Origin: Lycocorax pyrrhopterus obiensis
Taxonomy: Eukaryota > Chordata > Aves > Passeriformes > Paradisaeidae
Assembly (NCBI GenBank): GCA_014706295.1
Contig: JACSVZ010000001.1
Span: forward strand, 38,550,318 to 38,614,317
Direction of reading: 5' to 3'
DNA length: 64,000 nt
Shown one piece after another: positions 13,801 through 28,146 of this stretch. The translations under genes and the position numbers were made by a program. Every line of letters starts with the position of its first letter. Position 1 is the stretch's first letter. Under the pieces are notes generated by a model that did not search any database, had not been told where the DNA came from, and saw only the letters and a list, made by a program, of their open reading frames with translations.

Positions 13801-15635
13801 ATAAGAAATAGGTTGGTGACCTTGAACAAGGAGATGGAAAAGCTGTAAAAGGATGGAAGGATGAAAGGGAAGCGGTTTATGAAGACAGCAAGAATGACAA
13901 GTCATACCCACTCCCCATCATAAAAAAATCCAGTGAAAACTGAGTAAAGAGATTTATTATGTCATTTATCTTGTACCATTTGTCAATGATCAACAAATAC
14001 TTGTTAATACAGATACTATTCCTGCATATCTTTTAACTCTCCATCACTGCAGAGGGGGAAAATCCTGATAGTGATGTGCATAACAGCTGTGTCCAAGACC
14101 CCAGATTTGGCTGACGCTGATAGGTCTGATTTCTGTTGTCCTAGTGCCTCTTGCTGCTTCTTTGCCTGACCCTAAGTAGCATCAGGGCAAACTGCAGGGA
14201 GAGCTAAACCCTCTGATAACTCCTGGTCCATCAAGAGAATGAAGGTGATGTGGACAAAGAATTACTGGAGCTCTGGAGGATGAAGGAGAACTCGGATGTT
14301 TTTTACTGTGAAGGTGGTTCGCAGACTGTGGTTTCCCCCGCTGCAAAGCAGTGCATTCATACTGGATTTTGGAGGAAAGGCTTTTAAGGAATTTACAGGG
14401 ATGCAAAATTTACCCTGATTATTAGTGTTTAATCATTTTATATTTTGGAAGGTGCTCAGGAGTGCTACTTGTTGTGGCTGCTGTGCAGAAATATACCTGA
14501 CTGGTTACACCCCTTGAACTCTTACCTCCTCATAATTGCAGACATGATACCTGTGTATTTTCCCTCAAATTACTTTGGATGGTGAACACTCAATGTCCAT
14601 TTTGGAATTTGACCAGTAGTATGTCTTTATAGGATATAAAGTAAATGTTCTTATAAGAAGAAAATTTTTAATTTCTTATATTTCCTCCTAGTTGCTATTT
14701 TTCATGTGAGTGGGGATAGTATAATTGTAGACATGTTTTGTTTTTATCACATGCTTTGATGAGAATGAATAGCTAAATATTTTTGTTCCCTTTCTTCTGG
14801 TAATAGTAAATTTATAACACCTGGGTAACTTTCACTCTGTAGTAAATTGATTCCATCTACAGTAAAATTACATATTTTTTTAAGTTTCATTAAATACCTT
14901 GCATTTTTTGCTTTTCATAGAAAGAAAAATTCTTTAATCCTCAATCAGTTGGAAGAATTTGACAGATAATACAATCTCTTGGCTTTTGTTTGGTTAGGAT
15001 TTTCAGAAAGTGGGATTGAGAGGTGCCCTAAATGAAAATATAAGGAGGTATCACTTCCATCACTTTGTTTGGGTAGATTTTCTTAAAAAGAGTATCTTGC
15101 TAGGATGCATTTGAGCCCAAATGAAGAAGAGAACAGTTACGAAAGCTGAAGAAACAGTTATGAAACAGAAGAAAACATTTTGTGAGTGGTCCTTGGCATC
15201 AAACTGTAAACCATGCTTAGCACAGTGAGAAACATGGCCCATAGTCAAATTCTTCAAATAGAGCTAGTTGTCCCAATTGCTAATAAGAACAACGGCAACA
15301 ACAAAATAATCTGACAGGCTGCTGAAGTTCTACTTCAGAAATCCCATGTAAGAGGCTTTATGAGGCTGAGAAAGTTGCATTCACATGCTTCAAGTGACTT
15401 AACATGTGGCAGTTTCACAGTGGGCTGAGTTCGTCCCATGTGAGGACACCATGTCCAGAAGGTTTAGTGTTCTTGCACATAGAGTCTCCTTGAAGTGTGG
15501 CAGCATCATCTCTCTATGTCAATAACAGCTGATTTCCTCTTGCCTCAGTTCAGGAACAGCTTATTTGTCACTCTTCCTGCTGCCAGCTAAGAGGGACACT
15601 TTCTCTGGGAAGAGAAAGATCTTAAAGCTTTTCTC

Positions 15636-15653
15636 TTTTTTTTTTTTTTTTTT
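15636..15653 (+). repeat. Poly-T tract (18 T)
   Basis: Uninterrupted homopolymer of 18 T; the longest in the window. Confidence 0.95.
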
Positions 15654-16170
15654 AAACTCTTTAATATATACAAAGAATTTCCTTGTAGTATGAGAAAATT
15701 TCAGTGAGATTTGGAAAGCTTAATTTCATATAGAACTTAGTGAAAAATTTTTAACTGGGTAGAATTTGGAAGCTTTCTGTTCCCCAGAGCCAAAGATAGT
15801 AGTTTGCCAGAGAATAATTTAATTATATTTTACACTGCATTTTTAAAAGTGCTGAAATCAAGAGAATGTGCCGAAACTATGGCTTGTTGAGTAAGGTATT
15901 GATTAATATGAAATATTGTTGGAAAAAAAACCTAATTCACTTATCATCCTAAATTTGATGTTGAATATGATGATTAAATCCCTCAAATTCAGAAGCAATT
16001 TTTTCATAATTGTCTGGTGTTCTCCCTCTTGATTTTCGTAATAGTTAGGTGTTAACTGTGGTGATGTATACTGAATATCCATGCAGGATTTGTAATTTGA
16101 ACCTTCAGCAGTCCTACTATAACTCCTTGCATATGTGTATGTACAGAAGAGGTTCCTTTGCATCAGCAGG

Positions 16171-16189
16171 GGGTGGTGGTGGTGGTGGT
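16171..16189 (+). repeat. (GGT)n microsatellite
   Basis: Six GGT/TGG units after a G run. Confidence 0.93.
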
Positions 16190-19092
16190 ATTTAGCATTT
16201 AAGATGGTAGTTAAAATTCTCAGCTGTACTTCGGTGTCGATATTACTCTTCCCCTACGTGCTGGATTTAGTTTGTCTTCATATTACAAAAACAAGTTCCT
16301 AGTTCTAATGGATGTGCGTGCAACTGATTTGCTACAATCAGACCACTCAAAGAAGAGAAGTGTTCATCTTTATTTATTTGCAAAATTTTTAATTTTTATG
16401 TTTTTAATCACCTATAAAATGGAAGACATTTGACTTATGATATTTAGCTACAATATTCCAGTTCATATGACTGAGATGCTGATGTTATTAACTTAAGTAT
16501 TTTTCTTTTTTGGATGGTATAATTTTTTTTTCCAGGTTACTTTACATCTTTTGAGATGAAAATGGCAAAACAGAACAAGTGATGTTGTTTTCTAAACCCC
16601 CTAGGACTTTCAGAGGTTTCTTTAATTTGAAGTCCCAACAATTCATCGTGAGATGTGCTAAGAACTCTACAGATATTGCAGGGAAGTCTTCAATTTGCAG
16701 GCCCTGACTCCTTTAGCTATAAAATGCATATCCTCTTCCTTGCACTGTCCAGTGCTGCTTCCCTTGAACTGCTTTGTTCAGGGATTAATTTTCCTCTCTG
16801 GTGATCACATAATGCTGGATCAAATCCAGCTCTGAGTTCTTGCCACGATCAGAATATTCCACAATGTTCTTGGGATAACATCAGAAATCTGAACTTTTGA
16901 GCAGATTTTTTCCCTGGCCAATTGAACATTGGTCTGCTGCAGAAATTTGAAGGAGACTGTGGACAGTTTGGCCTGGGATCTCCCTGTCTGTCAACTATTA
17001 CAGAGGTCAAGAATGGGGATTACTGTCATCCCTAAAAATGTGTGTCCTATGTTCCTCCGAGGAACCTCCACAAATAGCTTGGTAGGAGACACTGCTGGCT
17101 TCAGAAACTGTGACAGGTCCCATTTCCTATGCTGCTACACATCACCTGGCTCTCTGTTCATGTTCCCTGGTACATAAACCATGTCCTTATGTGAGAAGTA
17201 AGAGGGAAAGCACACACTGCACACACATACGAGTGCTGAACTCTGCCACTCCCAGGTGTTTATAGCTGTTATCTGTTGCTTAATGATGGGAGGGTTTGTG
17301 GGAGCAGTGTTACAGGTCAAGGAGGATCACATACATCTCAGGGCTCATTTGTGAGAATATGGGTAGCCTGTCTTTGGGCAGTTTTGCTGCAGAAAGTTTA
17401 TCATGTGTATGATTACTATGCTGACTGATGTGAAATTCTGTTATATTTGCCTTACTTGTTGAGAAATTTTGAGATTCTTTGAGGTGGAAATCCATTCAAA
17501 ACTTTTTCTGTGAAATATTCAGTAGTGGGATGTGAAGCCAGATTAAATTATACTCTTTTGAAGGACATCTGGTAAGAAAATTAAAATCTTCACTCAGACT
17601 AGGGTAATAAAGTATTTAACCCAGATGAGTCTTTTGTTGTACATATTAGGAGCTATCACGCTTTACTCACTTGGTGAATATATTTTCTACTTCAGAAGCT
17701 CTGAGTACATTTAGGTGAGCAGATTCTTGCTTTGCATCATAATTTGTCTAAGTCTTATACTGTCCTTCCTTACTATTTCACAAAAGTTAAGAGTGTGTGT
17801 AGCAGCCTATATCTTTTTTTCCACTTGCCTTGTTTGCAGAGCTGGACATCATGCTGGAAATATATTCCAGGTCCAAATTAATTACAGTACCGTTAAGGTG
17901 ATTTTCTTTTGGTGTCAATGGAAGATTAGGTTTCCTAAACTAGATTTTTCTTTTTCTAAATCACTGGCAAAATAGTCCAATCTTATATAGCTATCAAAAT
18001 AAGACATCAGCTTTTTTGAAATATGCTAAACATGTCAGTTGCTAAGCATTTTGGAAAATCTATTTTAGGTACTTGAGTGGAAGCTGGGCAATTACAAAAA
18101 TCACGCACAAAGCATTTCTTAACGGCTTTTTTTTTTCATTACTATCATGTAGGGGAGATAGGTCAATATTCATTTATTCAGTTATTGGAGAACTGTAACA
18201 GGACGAAGTGAATGTGCACAAATCTAGTCTGTAATCATTAGTCTATGTGGCAAGTTACAACAACTTACAAAGTGTGAGTAACAGTGTAAAAAGAAGGGGC
18301 TTTAAAATGTACAAAAGGCAGGTAAATAGTTAATTTTCCATGGAGTTTACAGTTTCTTTCCTTTTGACCTCATTCTTGAGATTTTTTTAGTAGAAGAACG
18401 AGGAATTAAAAAAAAATAGATTAGGAAATAAACCAGACATTTGTCATTGTGCACAATGTGCTGGACCCATAATAATTGCTGATGGAGGTTAGGTACCACT
18501 CAACAGCTGTCTGATATGCAGACTGGACAAAATGCCAGCCCTGGATTCAAGCTGTTACAGACCGACATAATGTGTTCTTATTACTTCAACACATAATCTA
18601 CTTTACAGAAAAAGCAAGCAGTGTACTGAGGGGATATGATCAACACTTCTACAACTGATGTTAGTCATCTTAGTTCATATTCTACTGCTTGGGAGGGGTT
18701 ACAAGTTAAAAAACAGCCCAGTTCTTGCATGTTAGAGTGAATTATCATAGTATACAGAAAGCTCTGCATTCAAGTGCAATTCTACAACCTTAGGCATTTA
18801 GTTGTGTGTCTAAACACGTAGATGTATAATTTTTATAGGTTTCAAAACCTATTTTTGGCACTCAGAATAGTGTGCTAGTGAGACCTACAGAAAACAGATT
18901 TCTCGAAAGATGTTGAGGAGTCATTTATTTCTCTGTTTACTGTGTGGGTGTTTCTTTCATGTATTTCTTCTTTTTGAGACTAATTCTAGTTTCTTAAAAT
19001 CTATTTTCAGCTCTTTTACATGCCTGCTTCCCTCATCTGCTAATTGTCTTCATTTTAGTTTCTTCTGATGTTGGTCTTCCCTGACATAGGAG

Positions 19093-19125
19093 TACACACA
19101 TACACACACACACACACACACACAA
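19093..19125 (+). repeat. (CA)n microsatellite
   Basis: tacacaca-tacacaca followed by an uninterrupted CA run to 19124. Confidence 0.95.
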
Positions 19126-21540
19126 ATTCCTGCTGTTATTCTGTTGTCTCCAATTCTTCTCTCTCCTCCAGTTGTAATTACTCACTCTGTTCATATTGGG
19201 GATTCAGCTTGTGTAGCTTGGAATAACACTCTTTCCTCCGGGTTAAGTATCTTGTCATCAACACTTTTGACTTTCATGTAAAACCGACACGTAGCTCTTC
19301 ATCTTCTCATGACATGTACCTGGTTTTCTCATTTACAGCGGCTTTTGCATCTTTTCTCTAGATGATTTTCCCTTGTCTTTCATGATGGCCATTGTATACT
19401 ATTAAAAATACATGACATTTGGGGGCAGTATTATAATTATTGTATCAGATTCACACATAGGTTACTGCTTTACATTAGAAAGCTAATCATTCATTGCATA
19501 TTCTCAAACACACACAAAAAATGTTTATGTTGCCAGAAAGTCAAAACATTACAAATAAATGTCTTTATCTTGATGTGGAATTAAAAAATCAAGTAGTCTT
19601 TCCAAATAAATGATGAACAAAGAGCCACAACTGAAAAACTTTGCACAAAGATTGTGTATTTAGACATGTTACTTGTACTGTAGTAGTACCACAGAGGCCC
19701 AGTACCAGTCCAGAAATACACTGTGTGCTGTAAAAACTGAGAGCAAGCAAAGTGTGTTGTCATGCTCTAGCTTTCAAACCACTGAGGAATGACATCCTTC
19801 CTTGAAGCAGCATCTCTCTTAAATACATCAGTGCTGGAAATATAATGGAGGTTAGTTGCAGTATGGTGTTATTCTAGTATTTATTGTATGAGCCTGGTAG
19901 GGTAATTTGATTTTCTTTTCTGAGTTTCTGGTTTTCCTTCAGTCCCCATAATCATATCCCACAAGACCTGCACTTAACTACAGTGCTTATATCCTAGGTA
20001 GTTTGTGCTATCTTCTTTTCTTCCCCAAGACGTCTTGTATGTAATTTTCTTCATGTAAAAATGGCTTGAAACAGTAAACATGGTATTATCAAACCGTAAT
20101 TGTTTATGAAGCAAACTTGGGAGAGCAAAAGGTGCTCATTTATAAATGAAATTAACTCATTTAATTATACGGCTGCATTTTTACAGCTGGTATTTGCTTG
20201 ACGCATTGCCTGTCCACAGTACAGTGAGTGATTAACTGTTGTGACTAGACAATAATTATTATTTATATTGCAATTTCTGAGCTGTTATGTGCATACATAA
20301 TAACTTTGGTTGTGCTGTGAGGGCTGTTGAGCCAGAAGAGGTTAGTTACCTTTCAAAACAATTATGAAATGTCTACAGTTCTCTGTAAGCTCCAATATGT
20401 GCATTTGTAGTGAGCTCTCAAGTACACAAGCCTAACTGGCCCAAACATTGAATCCCCAGTCTAGAATCTATTAACCCTTATTTTCACTGTAAGGATAACA
20501 ATTAAAAAATGAAAATACTCTTGAGGCTGTTTACATGCCCATCTGAAATGTGTTTGAAAAATGTCTGGTCTCTTTCATTTATTAAATGTTACTATTATTG
20601 TAGATTTACATTTTTTTTTACTTTTTGAGCAATGCTGCTATAGGAGTAAAGGCCTGAAAACCAAACTCCATATTCTTATCTAGTGTGTATTTTCTTCCTC
20701 TTTTTCCTTCCTTTCTTACGTCTCCAACCTCTGAGATACTGCTGTTGTGATTGCAATACTGCTCTCTATGTTCATCTTTCAGAGATAGGTGAACCTTACC
20801 CAAAGAAATTTTCTGTCTTATTTTTCAGACTTCATCTTAATTTTATTTTCATGTGTTGCTCCTTACCTTAGCCCACAAAATAACTTTCCTTACAACCAGC
20901 AATATAGCTCCACCAGTTTGAAATGAGGAAACAGAAAGAAAATGTAATAGTGGGAGGTATAAACAATTCAGTTGCATGCCACCTTAGCCCACTGGCTCTC
21001 TTAACTCTTGTGCTTCTGAGCCCAAGGCTTTGGCTTCCCAAGGATAACGGGGTGCTCAGGCATGAGGTACATCTCTTTCTGTACATGCCTCAAAGATACC
21101 TGAGGGGGGAAAAAAAAAAAAATCATATACCAACTTTTGTCAACATTATTGGCCCACGTGTCACAGGTTGCCTGTCTCTTGCAGAAGTGTGGAAATTACG
21201 TTGTTCTACCCCTCAGCACCGCATGTTGCCACAGAAACACCCAGTATCACTGTCATCCTGGCAGAGCAGACAGTTAGTAGGAGCTGTCTCCTTTCCTCAT
21301 TCTACTTCTTAATGTTCCAGGGTTCATTGGTTAGTTTTTGGTAGTTTTTTCCCTTCTTGTTTTCTGTTTTCAAAAATCTTTTCTCTTCCTTTCCCAAATA
21401 GACTGCCAAGGAAAAACAGAAGCTCCAGTATTTGAATGCTGTTTTCAGATGTATGTCTTCTGGTTGTGCTTATGCTAAAATTCAGGCTGCAGATATAGCT
21501 GAGCACAGTGTCTTTTCAGATTTTATGAGAAATTTCCATT

Positions 21541-21582
21541 TTTGCTTTTTCTCTTTTTTTTTCTTCCTTTTTTTTTTTTTTT
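21541..21582 (+). repeat. Pyrimidine-rich / poly-T tract
   Basis: T-rich pyrimidine run ending in about 15 uninterrupted T. The 69-codon lysine/glutamate-rich minus-strand frame here is its shadow. Confidence 0.9.
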
Positions 21583-23020
21583 GTGAAATCATGAAATGAT
21601 CTGTCAGCAGCCTTTTTTTGTCCTTTTATGATCCTTGGGTCTTTTCCTTTGCATTTCTCCCCCCTCCATGTATTCCGGCAGCTGATGTGTTCTTTACAAC
21701 CAATAAAACTGTCTTTCATCTCCACTGCCCAAAAGGTGGTCTTTTTGTAACTGTTTCTATTATTTAGTCATTCTCTTTTTTTAAATAGGCATGCACTTCA
21801 TACTCTTTATTCTGTTCACATTCACCACTTGCTAAACAGAGCGTGTCCCACCTAGAAAAGACTGTCCCTCCTGCAGAAATAGGTTCCTTGCTTTTTGTGT
21901 CTGTACTGCCTTCTTCTGATCCAGCACTGTGGCTGGCTGCTGTGCAGACCAGTGGGACCTGTTCTTCAGATAATTAGATTTACACAGATAAAAAAACTTT
22001 ACCAAAAAAGCAATTGCTTTGCAGATTGGTAGCAGAACTTACAAATGGGATAGTTTTCTTCCGAGAGAAAAAAATCTTTCTAGAGATGTTTAGATGAATT
22101 TTCAAGAACCTTAGGATATGATATTTAGCACCAAAAAAATGGCCAATTCAGATTTTGATTGAGTACAGTGTTTCAGCAGATATTTCTGAAGTTTTATCTT
22201 TTGTATGAGGAAACCATTGCAACCCATGAAACTTCTGCAACTTCAGTAAAGCTGCTTAAGATCAAACATTTTTTCTGAAGGAGAAAGAAGATAAGAAATT
22301 CTGTATTTCGTGTCAGTTAAAATATGTTTAATTAAAATCAAAGTTTTGATGATTTTTGCTAAAGTACAAATTTTGCACTGTAGGAATTGCTTATATAGTT
22401 TTTGGCTAACTTTTCATTCCAAAGGGTCTTCCAGATACTGCAAGTGAACAACATCCCTTAATGTGCTCTCTGTGGTTTTCATGGCCATTAACATGTTTCT
22501 GGTAAGAAAATCATATGTTTTATTTGGAATGAAGATGACTAAGTGCACAGTTTACATTCCTAAGAGCATTATGCTCATGTTACCAGCTCTGGGCTGTGAG
22601 AATTGGGCCTCCGTGGGTATTCTGTACTATGTACTCTGTGCAGGCTTTACTCCAAACTAATCTGGACAGGCAGCGTGTATCTGACACCAAACTGTGTATA
22701 AAGATGATGCAATCTGACTGCTGGGTCTACGAGGATATTGCTGCTGAATAAAAAGTGTTTGAAGGAGGGGAGTTTGAACTCACATGGGAAATCCAAGCCT
22801 GCTATGTCCTGTCTTCAGTGGCTGATGTGTATAATCGGGACTTGACTGGAACGCCAGGGGCCTGTAGGGTCAAAACAGCCTCCACAGACAAAAAGTCAGA
22901 AGTGCAATCCCATCCTTTGGGTTCCTTCCAATTCCTTATTGGAGTTTCTGCCTTTCTTGTCCGGAAAAAAATTCTGTAAGTACAAGGGCAGAGGTGTTGT
23001 GTCCTCTCTATAGCAAGATC

Positions 23021-23314
23021 ATTATAGAATCATAGAATAGTTTGGGTGGGAAGGGAGCTTAAAGATTGTTTAGTTCCAACCCCCCTGCCACGGGCAGGAA
23101 CTCCTTCCACTAGTCCAGGTTGCTCAAAGCCTCATCCAACTTGGCCTTGAACACTGCTGGGAATGAGGCATCTACAAATTCTTTGGGCAACTCATTCCAG
23201 TGCCTCACCACTCTCACAGTGAAGAATTTCTTCCTAACATCAAATCTAAACCTGCCCTTTTTCAGTTTAAAGCTATTCCCTTTGTCCTATACTGCCTGCC
23301 CTTGTAAAAAGATC
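23021..23314 (-). mobile_element. CR1 LINE 3'-end fragment
   Basis: The attatagaatcatagaatag octamer end is followed by the ttccaaccccc, ccactagtccaggttgctca and ttcttcctaacat blocks typical of CR1 3' regions in antisense. The 66-codon plus-strand frame at 23120-23320 is a shadow of this repeat. Confidence 0.93.
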
Positions 23315-26300
23315 CTTTGAGCGTGGTTGATGGTTCTGGTTCAGGTAAAGCAGGCATGAATGGTGTATTTGGGCAGCCAGAAATTGCTGGGTATTACAGT
23401 AGCTCTATCATTTGCCTGCTACTTGCAGTGTCTGTAGGATCCAGTTTGCCTTGTTTTCCCTAACCCAGTTGATCATCTGATAGCGCTGCATTCTTTTGTT
23501 CTCTTGTGACCTGTGGCTTTACAGTTTTCTTGACTATCATCAGCAAGTATCTTCTCTTTGCTACATGAAAACAGAAGTTTACAGATTATTTTGTAGCTAC
23601 AGTATGGCAAATATGTAATTTATTCTGCTTTCTAGTTTAATTGCTCTGTTGTCCAGGAACGACAGTGCATTTCTGTTTTCTCAGTTTCTCTGATTCTGAG
23701 TTGATTTTTTTAGATTGGGTTATTTAATCTTCAACCAGCCTCAAAGTTTTCTTCTGTTGGGTTTACTATTGAAAAAAACCAACTTATTTTGTCTCCTCTT
23801 GGATTTTGCTTTTTCCATCATACTCCTGTTCCCTCTTGCTCTGTCTACCCCCATGACTTAATTATATTGTTCTAAAGGAGAGTTCAAAAGGAGTTGAAGA
23901 ATTTTAATTTTATATGTTCAAACTTTTGCATCTTGTGTAGACAAATTTTTTATAAAGATCATTTAAGAAAAAGATCACTCCCTAAAGTTTGCAAGCTTCC
24001 CAGTAGTGTAGTATTTATTTCAAAATGTACAGCTAAGTATATTCCATTTTCTATGGCTTAGTGAACGAACTGTAACTCCTATGGGAAGTGATATAGAAGA
24101 ATAGTTTCTGATTTTCTTGAAACCAGATCATTTAAGATCCAGAACAGGGAGTTAGAAGATGCATTTATTTAACATGTGAGGAAACTTTGTTTCTAAAGCT
24201 TGTCCTGTTGTAAAATTTGACCAGTGATTGCAACAGTATCTAATTTCCCCTCTCCTCCTCTTTTGGCTTAGTTGCCTACTTAAATGTGTATGAAAGCAGT
24301 GCAATAACCTGCTGCAGAAATGTATGTATTTTAACAAATATTCTTTCAATATTCTCAAACTTACCTACAATTCTGGCTATGATTACACCCTATTTGTCTT
24401 ATAGTTGCAACATCAGTTTCTCTTTATATTTTTAAGCATTGAGGCTGATTTACATCAGCTGTTGAGATCTCTTAATTTAGGATAGTTTTGTTATCAAGTG
24501 ATCTCTGATTGGGTGTTAATTACTCCTTCCAGTAAGGTCATCAAAAAACTCTTCTTAATATTCAAGAAGTTTCTGTGCCTGCTGTATTCAAGATACAACC
24601 TGTCAGACAGTAAGCAAAGGATATTCCTTGTTTCAAAACATAGATATTCCAAAATTTTCAGCGTAAGTTTCTTTGAGCCCTGTGATTTGCTTCTACACAA
24701 ACAGTTATTGGAGTCAGAATTCATTATTTTTCTGAACTAATTACTTCCAGATGAACTTTTGTGTTTTTCTCCTTCAATTTTCAGCATTACACATTAATTG
24801 CTATACCTCTTGGTTACTTAGCCATCAGATGTACTTGCATCTCCCCTGATCTAGATCACACTCATTTGAAGAAGAGCTCTGTTTCATTCTATGAGAAAGG
24901 AAGTTTTTAGTAATTCTAGAAATAAGCAGTGCTATGAAGATACTCAATTGGGCACAGAAAATCTTTGATGTGTACGTGTTCATAAGTAGCTCATTGGAAG
25001 CATTTTAATCTCCTAGACCAAGGACTGAGGCAGCAGTGTTTGTTACTTACAAAGCTGAGATTTGATCCTTTGTACACTTCTTGCCACTATTGTTATCAAG
25101 ACTTGGTGCTTAAGATATAATTTGATTGAAGAATTCTTCAGGCTGGCAATTAAACGATCCTGTCTAAATTTCTGATCTGCCAATATCACTTCTTACCACT
25201 TCAGCTTGTTGTATGGAATCTTGTTTTGTAGGATGGGAGGAGACAGAAATTACAAAGGTCTAAATTACATATTAGTAATTGTCTTTGTAGTAGTCTTGTT
25301 TTCTGCCATCCTGTCTTCCTCCTTCTTTCCCCTTTTTACATTATGCTGTCTTTCTCCATAATAGTGTATTTCCTTGTTCTACAAAACTTTTCATATTTTT
25401 TTTTTAAGGACTGCAAAGGGGAGAAAGGGTGGAAGTTTTCTGTATGTAATACCCCATGATTGACAGTCTTTTTGCCTCCTGCTTCCTAGTAGGTAGATAA
25501 CGCTTGCTATATGGGATCTTGTTTTGTAGGGTGGAAGAAGAGGGAGGACTACAACAAACACAAATAGTGGTATGTAATTTTCCCTTTCTCCTTTGTCTCT
25601 CCCTGCTTACTGGTCTTAACACAGAATTTGCTCAATCATATGGTGATACCTCATGCTGCTATTTGCTGCTTTTTGTAAAAACACATCTTCCCAGTTTTTG
25701 TTAGTTAAATGCGTGCAGCATTTTAAGAAAGAATGCCAATGAAATATTGCGTACAACACACAGGTAGTGGATCAGACTAGGTGCTTACTCTTGGACACAG
25801 TGTGACTGAACTTAAACTGACAGGTTCTGTATCACATTGCAATATCAGATGTCTTCCAGTCATCCGATATCTTTAAAAATATTTAACGGGGTACTGTATA
25901 TGGGGATTTTGGGGAAAACAGCTATGATGGGGAAAGAGTAATCACCCTATTTAAAGTAAAATCAACTACATACATAGACTGTGCTCTTTTTGAAAAGCTA
26001 ATGCTATAGACCTGATAGAGAACTGCCTGATTTTCTGGTTCAAGTTTCATCAAAATGTTGTAAACTTAAATTCTGGTTGAAGAATCTTAGTTTGAATGAC
26101 ACAGGGCGATGCTAGTCAGCCATGCACAACACAGACTATCAAGAGGTAAAGGGATCCTTTTTGCAAAATAAAGGGGAAAATTGCTGTTAGACAGAGGAAT
26201 TGTATTATTTCTAAGGGTAGCACAGCACTTTAAAAAGTACCGTGTTTTGTAATGTTTGAACATTTCACTCAAAAGTGCAGAAGTTGTTCAAAAGTCATTG

Positions 26301-27092
26301 TCATTTGGTTTGGGTTTTGGTGAGATTTTTTTATGTCATAAAGTTTTTCTGCCCTCTCATTAAAAAGGTACAAATTGTTTATCAGAGAGATACATAAAGC
26401 ATCATAGCTGTAGCACAAAATATTATGGGGAAAATGCTTTATTGAATTTAGTTATCAAAAGGAATAGAGAAAAGCAAATGATGTGTCAAAAACTTGTTTC
26501 AAGAAAGATACGATCTTCACTAGACCAATTTTTCTTTGCGTTGTTCTGGATTGTTGGTTCTCTATTGACTGAGAAGGAACATGTCTTCTCAGTGAATCAT
26601 TCCTAGTTTCTATGACACCCCTAAGATCTGCACAGTATAGCTACAGCAAAAACAAGTCATATTTTCAAGGTCTGAATAGCTGTGATAATTAGGAAACAAA
26701 AGCTGCATTTGTGTTCACCATGATGATAGGAAAGCCTTTCCATTTCAGTTGAAAACAACAAGAGAACACAGTAAATTCTCAATAGAATCTGCACTTCTCT
26801 TGGTAACAGCACATAAGAGATCAGATCCTGTGCATTAACTGATCTGCACAGATTGTGTGTCAAAAAACTAAGTGGAAAAGGTAGAATAAACTTTATCTGT
26901 TAGATGCTCAGTAAAATAGAAATTTTTTTCCTGTGAGAAAAACATGTTATAATGGATTACTTTAATCCTCAGCATGCTGTTATTGTTTACGGACTGACAC
27001 AACATCTATGATCAAGAAAATTCTTTTCTTTCTACTGTGAAACTAGAAACAAAGGGATTTTGTGTGATGTCTCTGTGCTTGGTCCATTTAAG
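23315..27092. other. Non-coding AT-rich DNA, no gene seen
   Basis: Background between a CR1 fragment and the solo LTR; nothing distinctive seen. Confidence 0.7.
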
Positions 27093-27097
27093 AGGAA
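27093..27097. repeat. Target-site duplication, left copy (aggaa)
   Basis: Five bases directly before the LTR, matching the five directly after it at 28147-28151. Confidence 0.88.
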
Positions 27098-28146
27098 TGT
27101 AGTGGGTTGACCCTGACTGGATGCCAGGCACCCACCGAATCCTCTCTGTCACTCCCCTCCACAACTGGACAGGGGAGAGACGGGGTTCAAGAGGTTCATG
27201 GGTTGAGTTTAGGACCAGGAGACATCACTCCCCAGATACTATCACAGGCAAAACAGGCTTGGGCATATTAATTGAATTTATTGCTAAAAAAATCAGAGCA
27301 GGATAATGAGAAGTAAAAGAAATCTTAAAAATCACCTTCCTCCCAATCCTCCCTCCTTCCCAGCTCTACCTCCTCCCCTGCAGCAGTGCAGGGAGATGGG
27401 GAGTGGGGGTAATGGTCAGTTCATCACACGTTGTTCCTGCCACTGCTCAGGGAGAGGAGTCCTTCCCCTGCTCCAGTGTGGGGTTTCTCTCACAAGAAGC
27501 AGTTCTCCACAAACTTCTCCAACATGAGTCCATCCCACGGCCAACAGTTCTCCATGAACCGTTCCGATGTGGATCACTCTTCCATAGGGTACAGTCCCTC
27601 AGGACTGTTCCAGCATGGGTCCTCCACAGGGTCACAAGTCCTACCAGGAAACCTGCTCCAGCGTGGGCTCCTCTCTCCACGGACCTGCAGGTCCCAGACA
27701 GGAGCCTGCTCCACCACAGGCTTCTCATGGGTTCACAGACTGCTCTCAGGCATCCACCTGCTACAGTGTGGACTCCTCCATGGGCTGCAGGGGCACAGCT
27801 GCCTCACCATGGTGTTCACCGTGGGCTGCAGGGGAATCTCAGCTCCAGCACTTAGAGCACCTCCTCCCCTTCCTTCTTCACTGACCTTGGTGTTTGCAGG
27901 GCTGTTCCTCTCACTTGTTCTCTCTTCTCTGAGGGCAATTACATCTGCACAATACTTTTCCCCCTTCTTAGATATGCTATCACAGAGGCATTACTATCAT
28001 TCCTGATTGTCTCAGCTTTGGCCAGCAGCAGGTCTATCCTGGAGCTGGCTGGAATTGGCTCCGCTGGACACGGGGGAAGCTTCTGACAGCTCCTTACAGA
28101 AGCCACCCCTGTGTTTCCCAGCTACTGGCCACACAAACCCAATACA
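27098..28146 (-). mobile_element. Solo LTR of an endogenous retrovirus (ERVL-like), minus orientation
   Basis: A 1,049-bp unit begins tgtagtgggttgaccc and ends cccaataca on the plus strand. Read on the minus strand it therefore starts TGTATTGGG and ends CCCACTACA, with the TG...CA termini of an LTR. It is flanked by a perfect 5-bp target-site duplication, aggaa at 27093-27097 and 28147-28151, which is the size usual for ERVL-class integration. A minus-strand AATAAA lies at 27277-27282, about 180 bases before the LTR 3' end, as expected for an LTR polyadenylation signal. The middle (about 27466-27840) is built from degenerate 55-70-base repeats sharing ctccancntggntcc and ccacggg-like cores. 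No gag, pol or env sequence adjoins it, so this is a recombined solo LTR. The open frames of 150-191 codons across it are artefacts of the GC-rich repeats. The sequence resembles an LTR I associate with songbird and neoavian genomes; I do not claim a database name. Confidence 0.9.

Larger units (their letters stand above)
10835..23020. other. Non-coding AT-rich DNA, no gene seen
   Basis: Twelve kilobases of unique-looking background. Only microsatellites (CA at 19.09 kb, GGT at 16.17 kb), poly-T tracts (15.64 and 21.57 kb) and a purine-rich patch near 13.78-13.90 kb stand out. Open frames such as 129 codons at 20923-21312 contain no recognisable domain. Confidence 0.7.

Noticed and set aside
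20923..21312. 129-codon plus-strand frame
   Set aside because: No recognisable domain, no exon-like boundaries, and poly-A-derived lysines in the middle; a chance frame.
27403..28006. 150- and 191-codon plus-strand frames
   Set aside because: They lie entirely within the solo LTR, on the strand opposite to its orientation, and reflect its GC-rich internal repeats.
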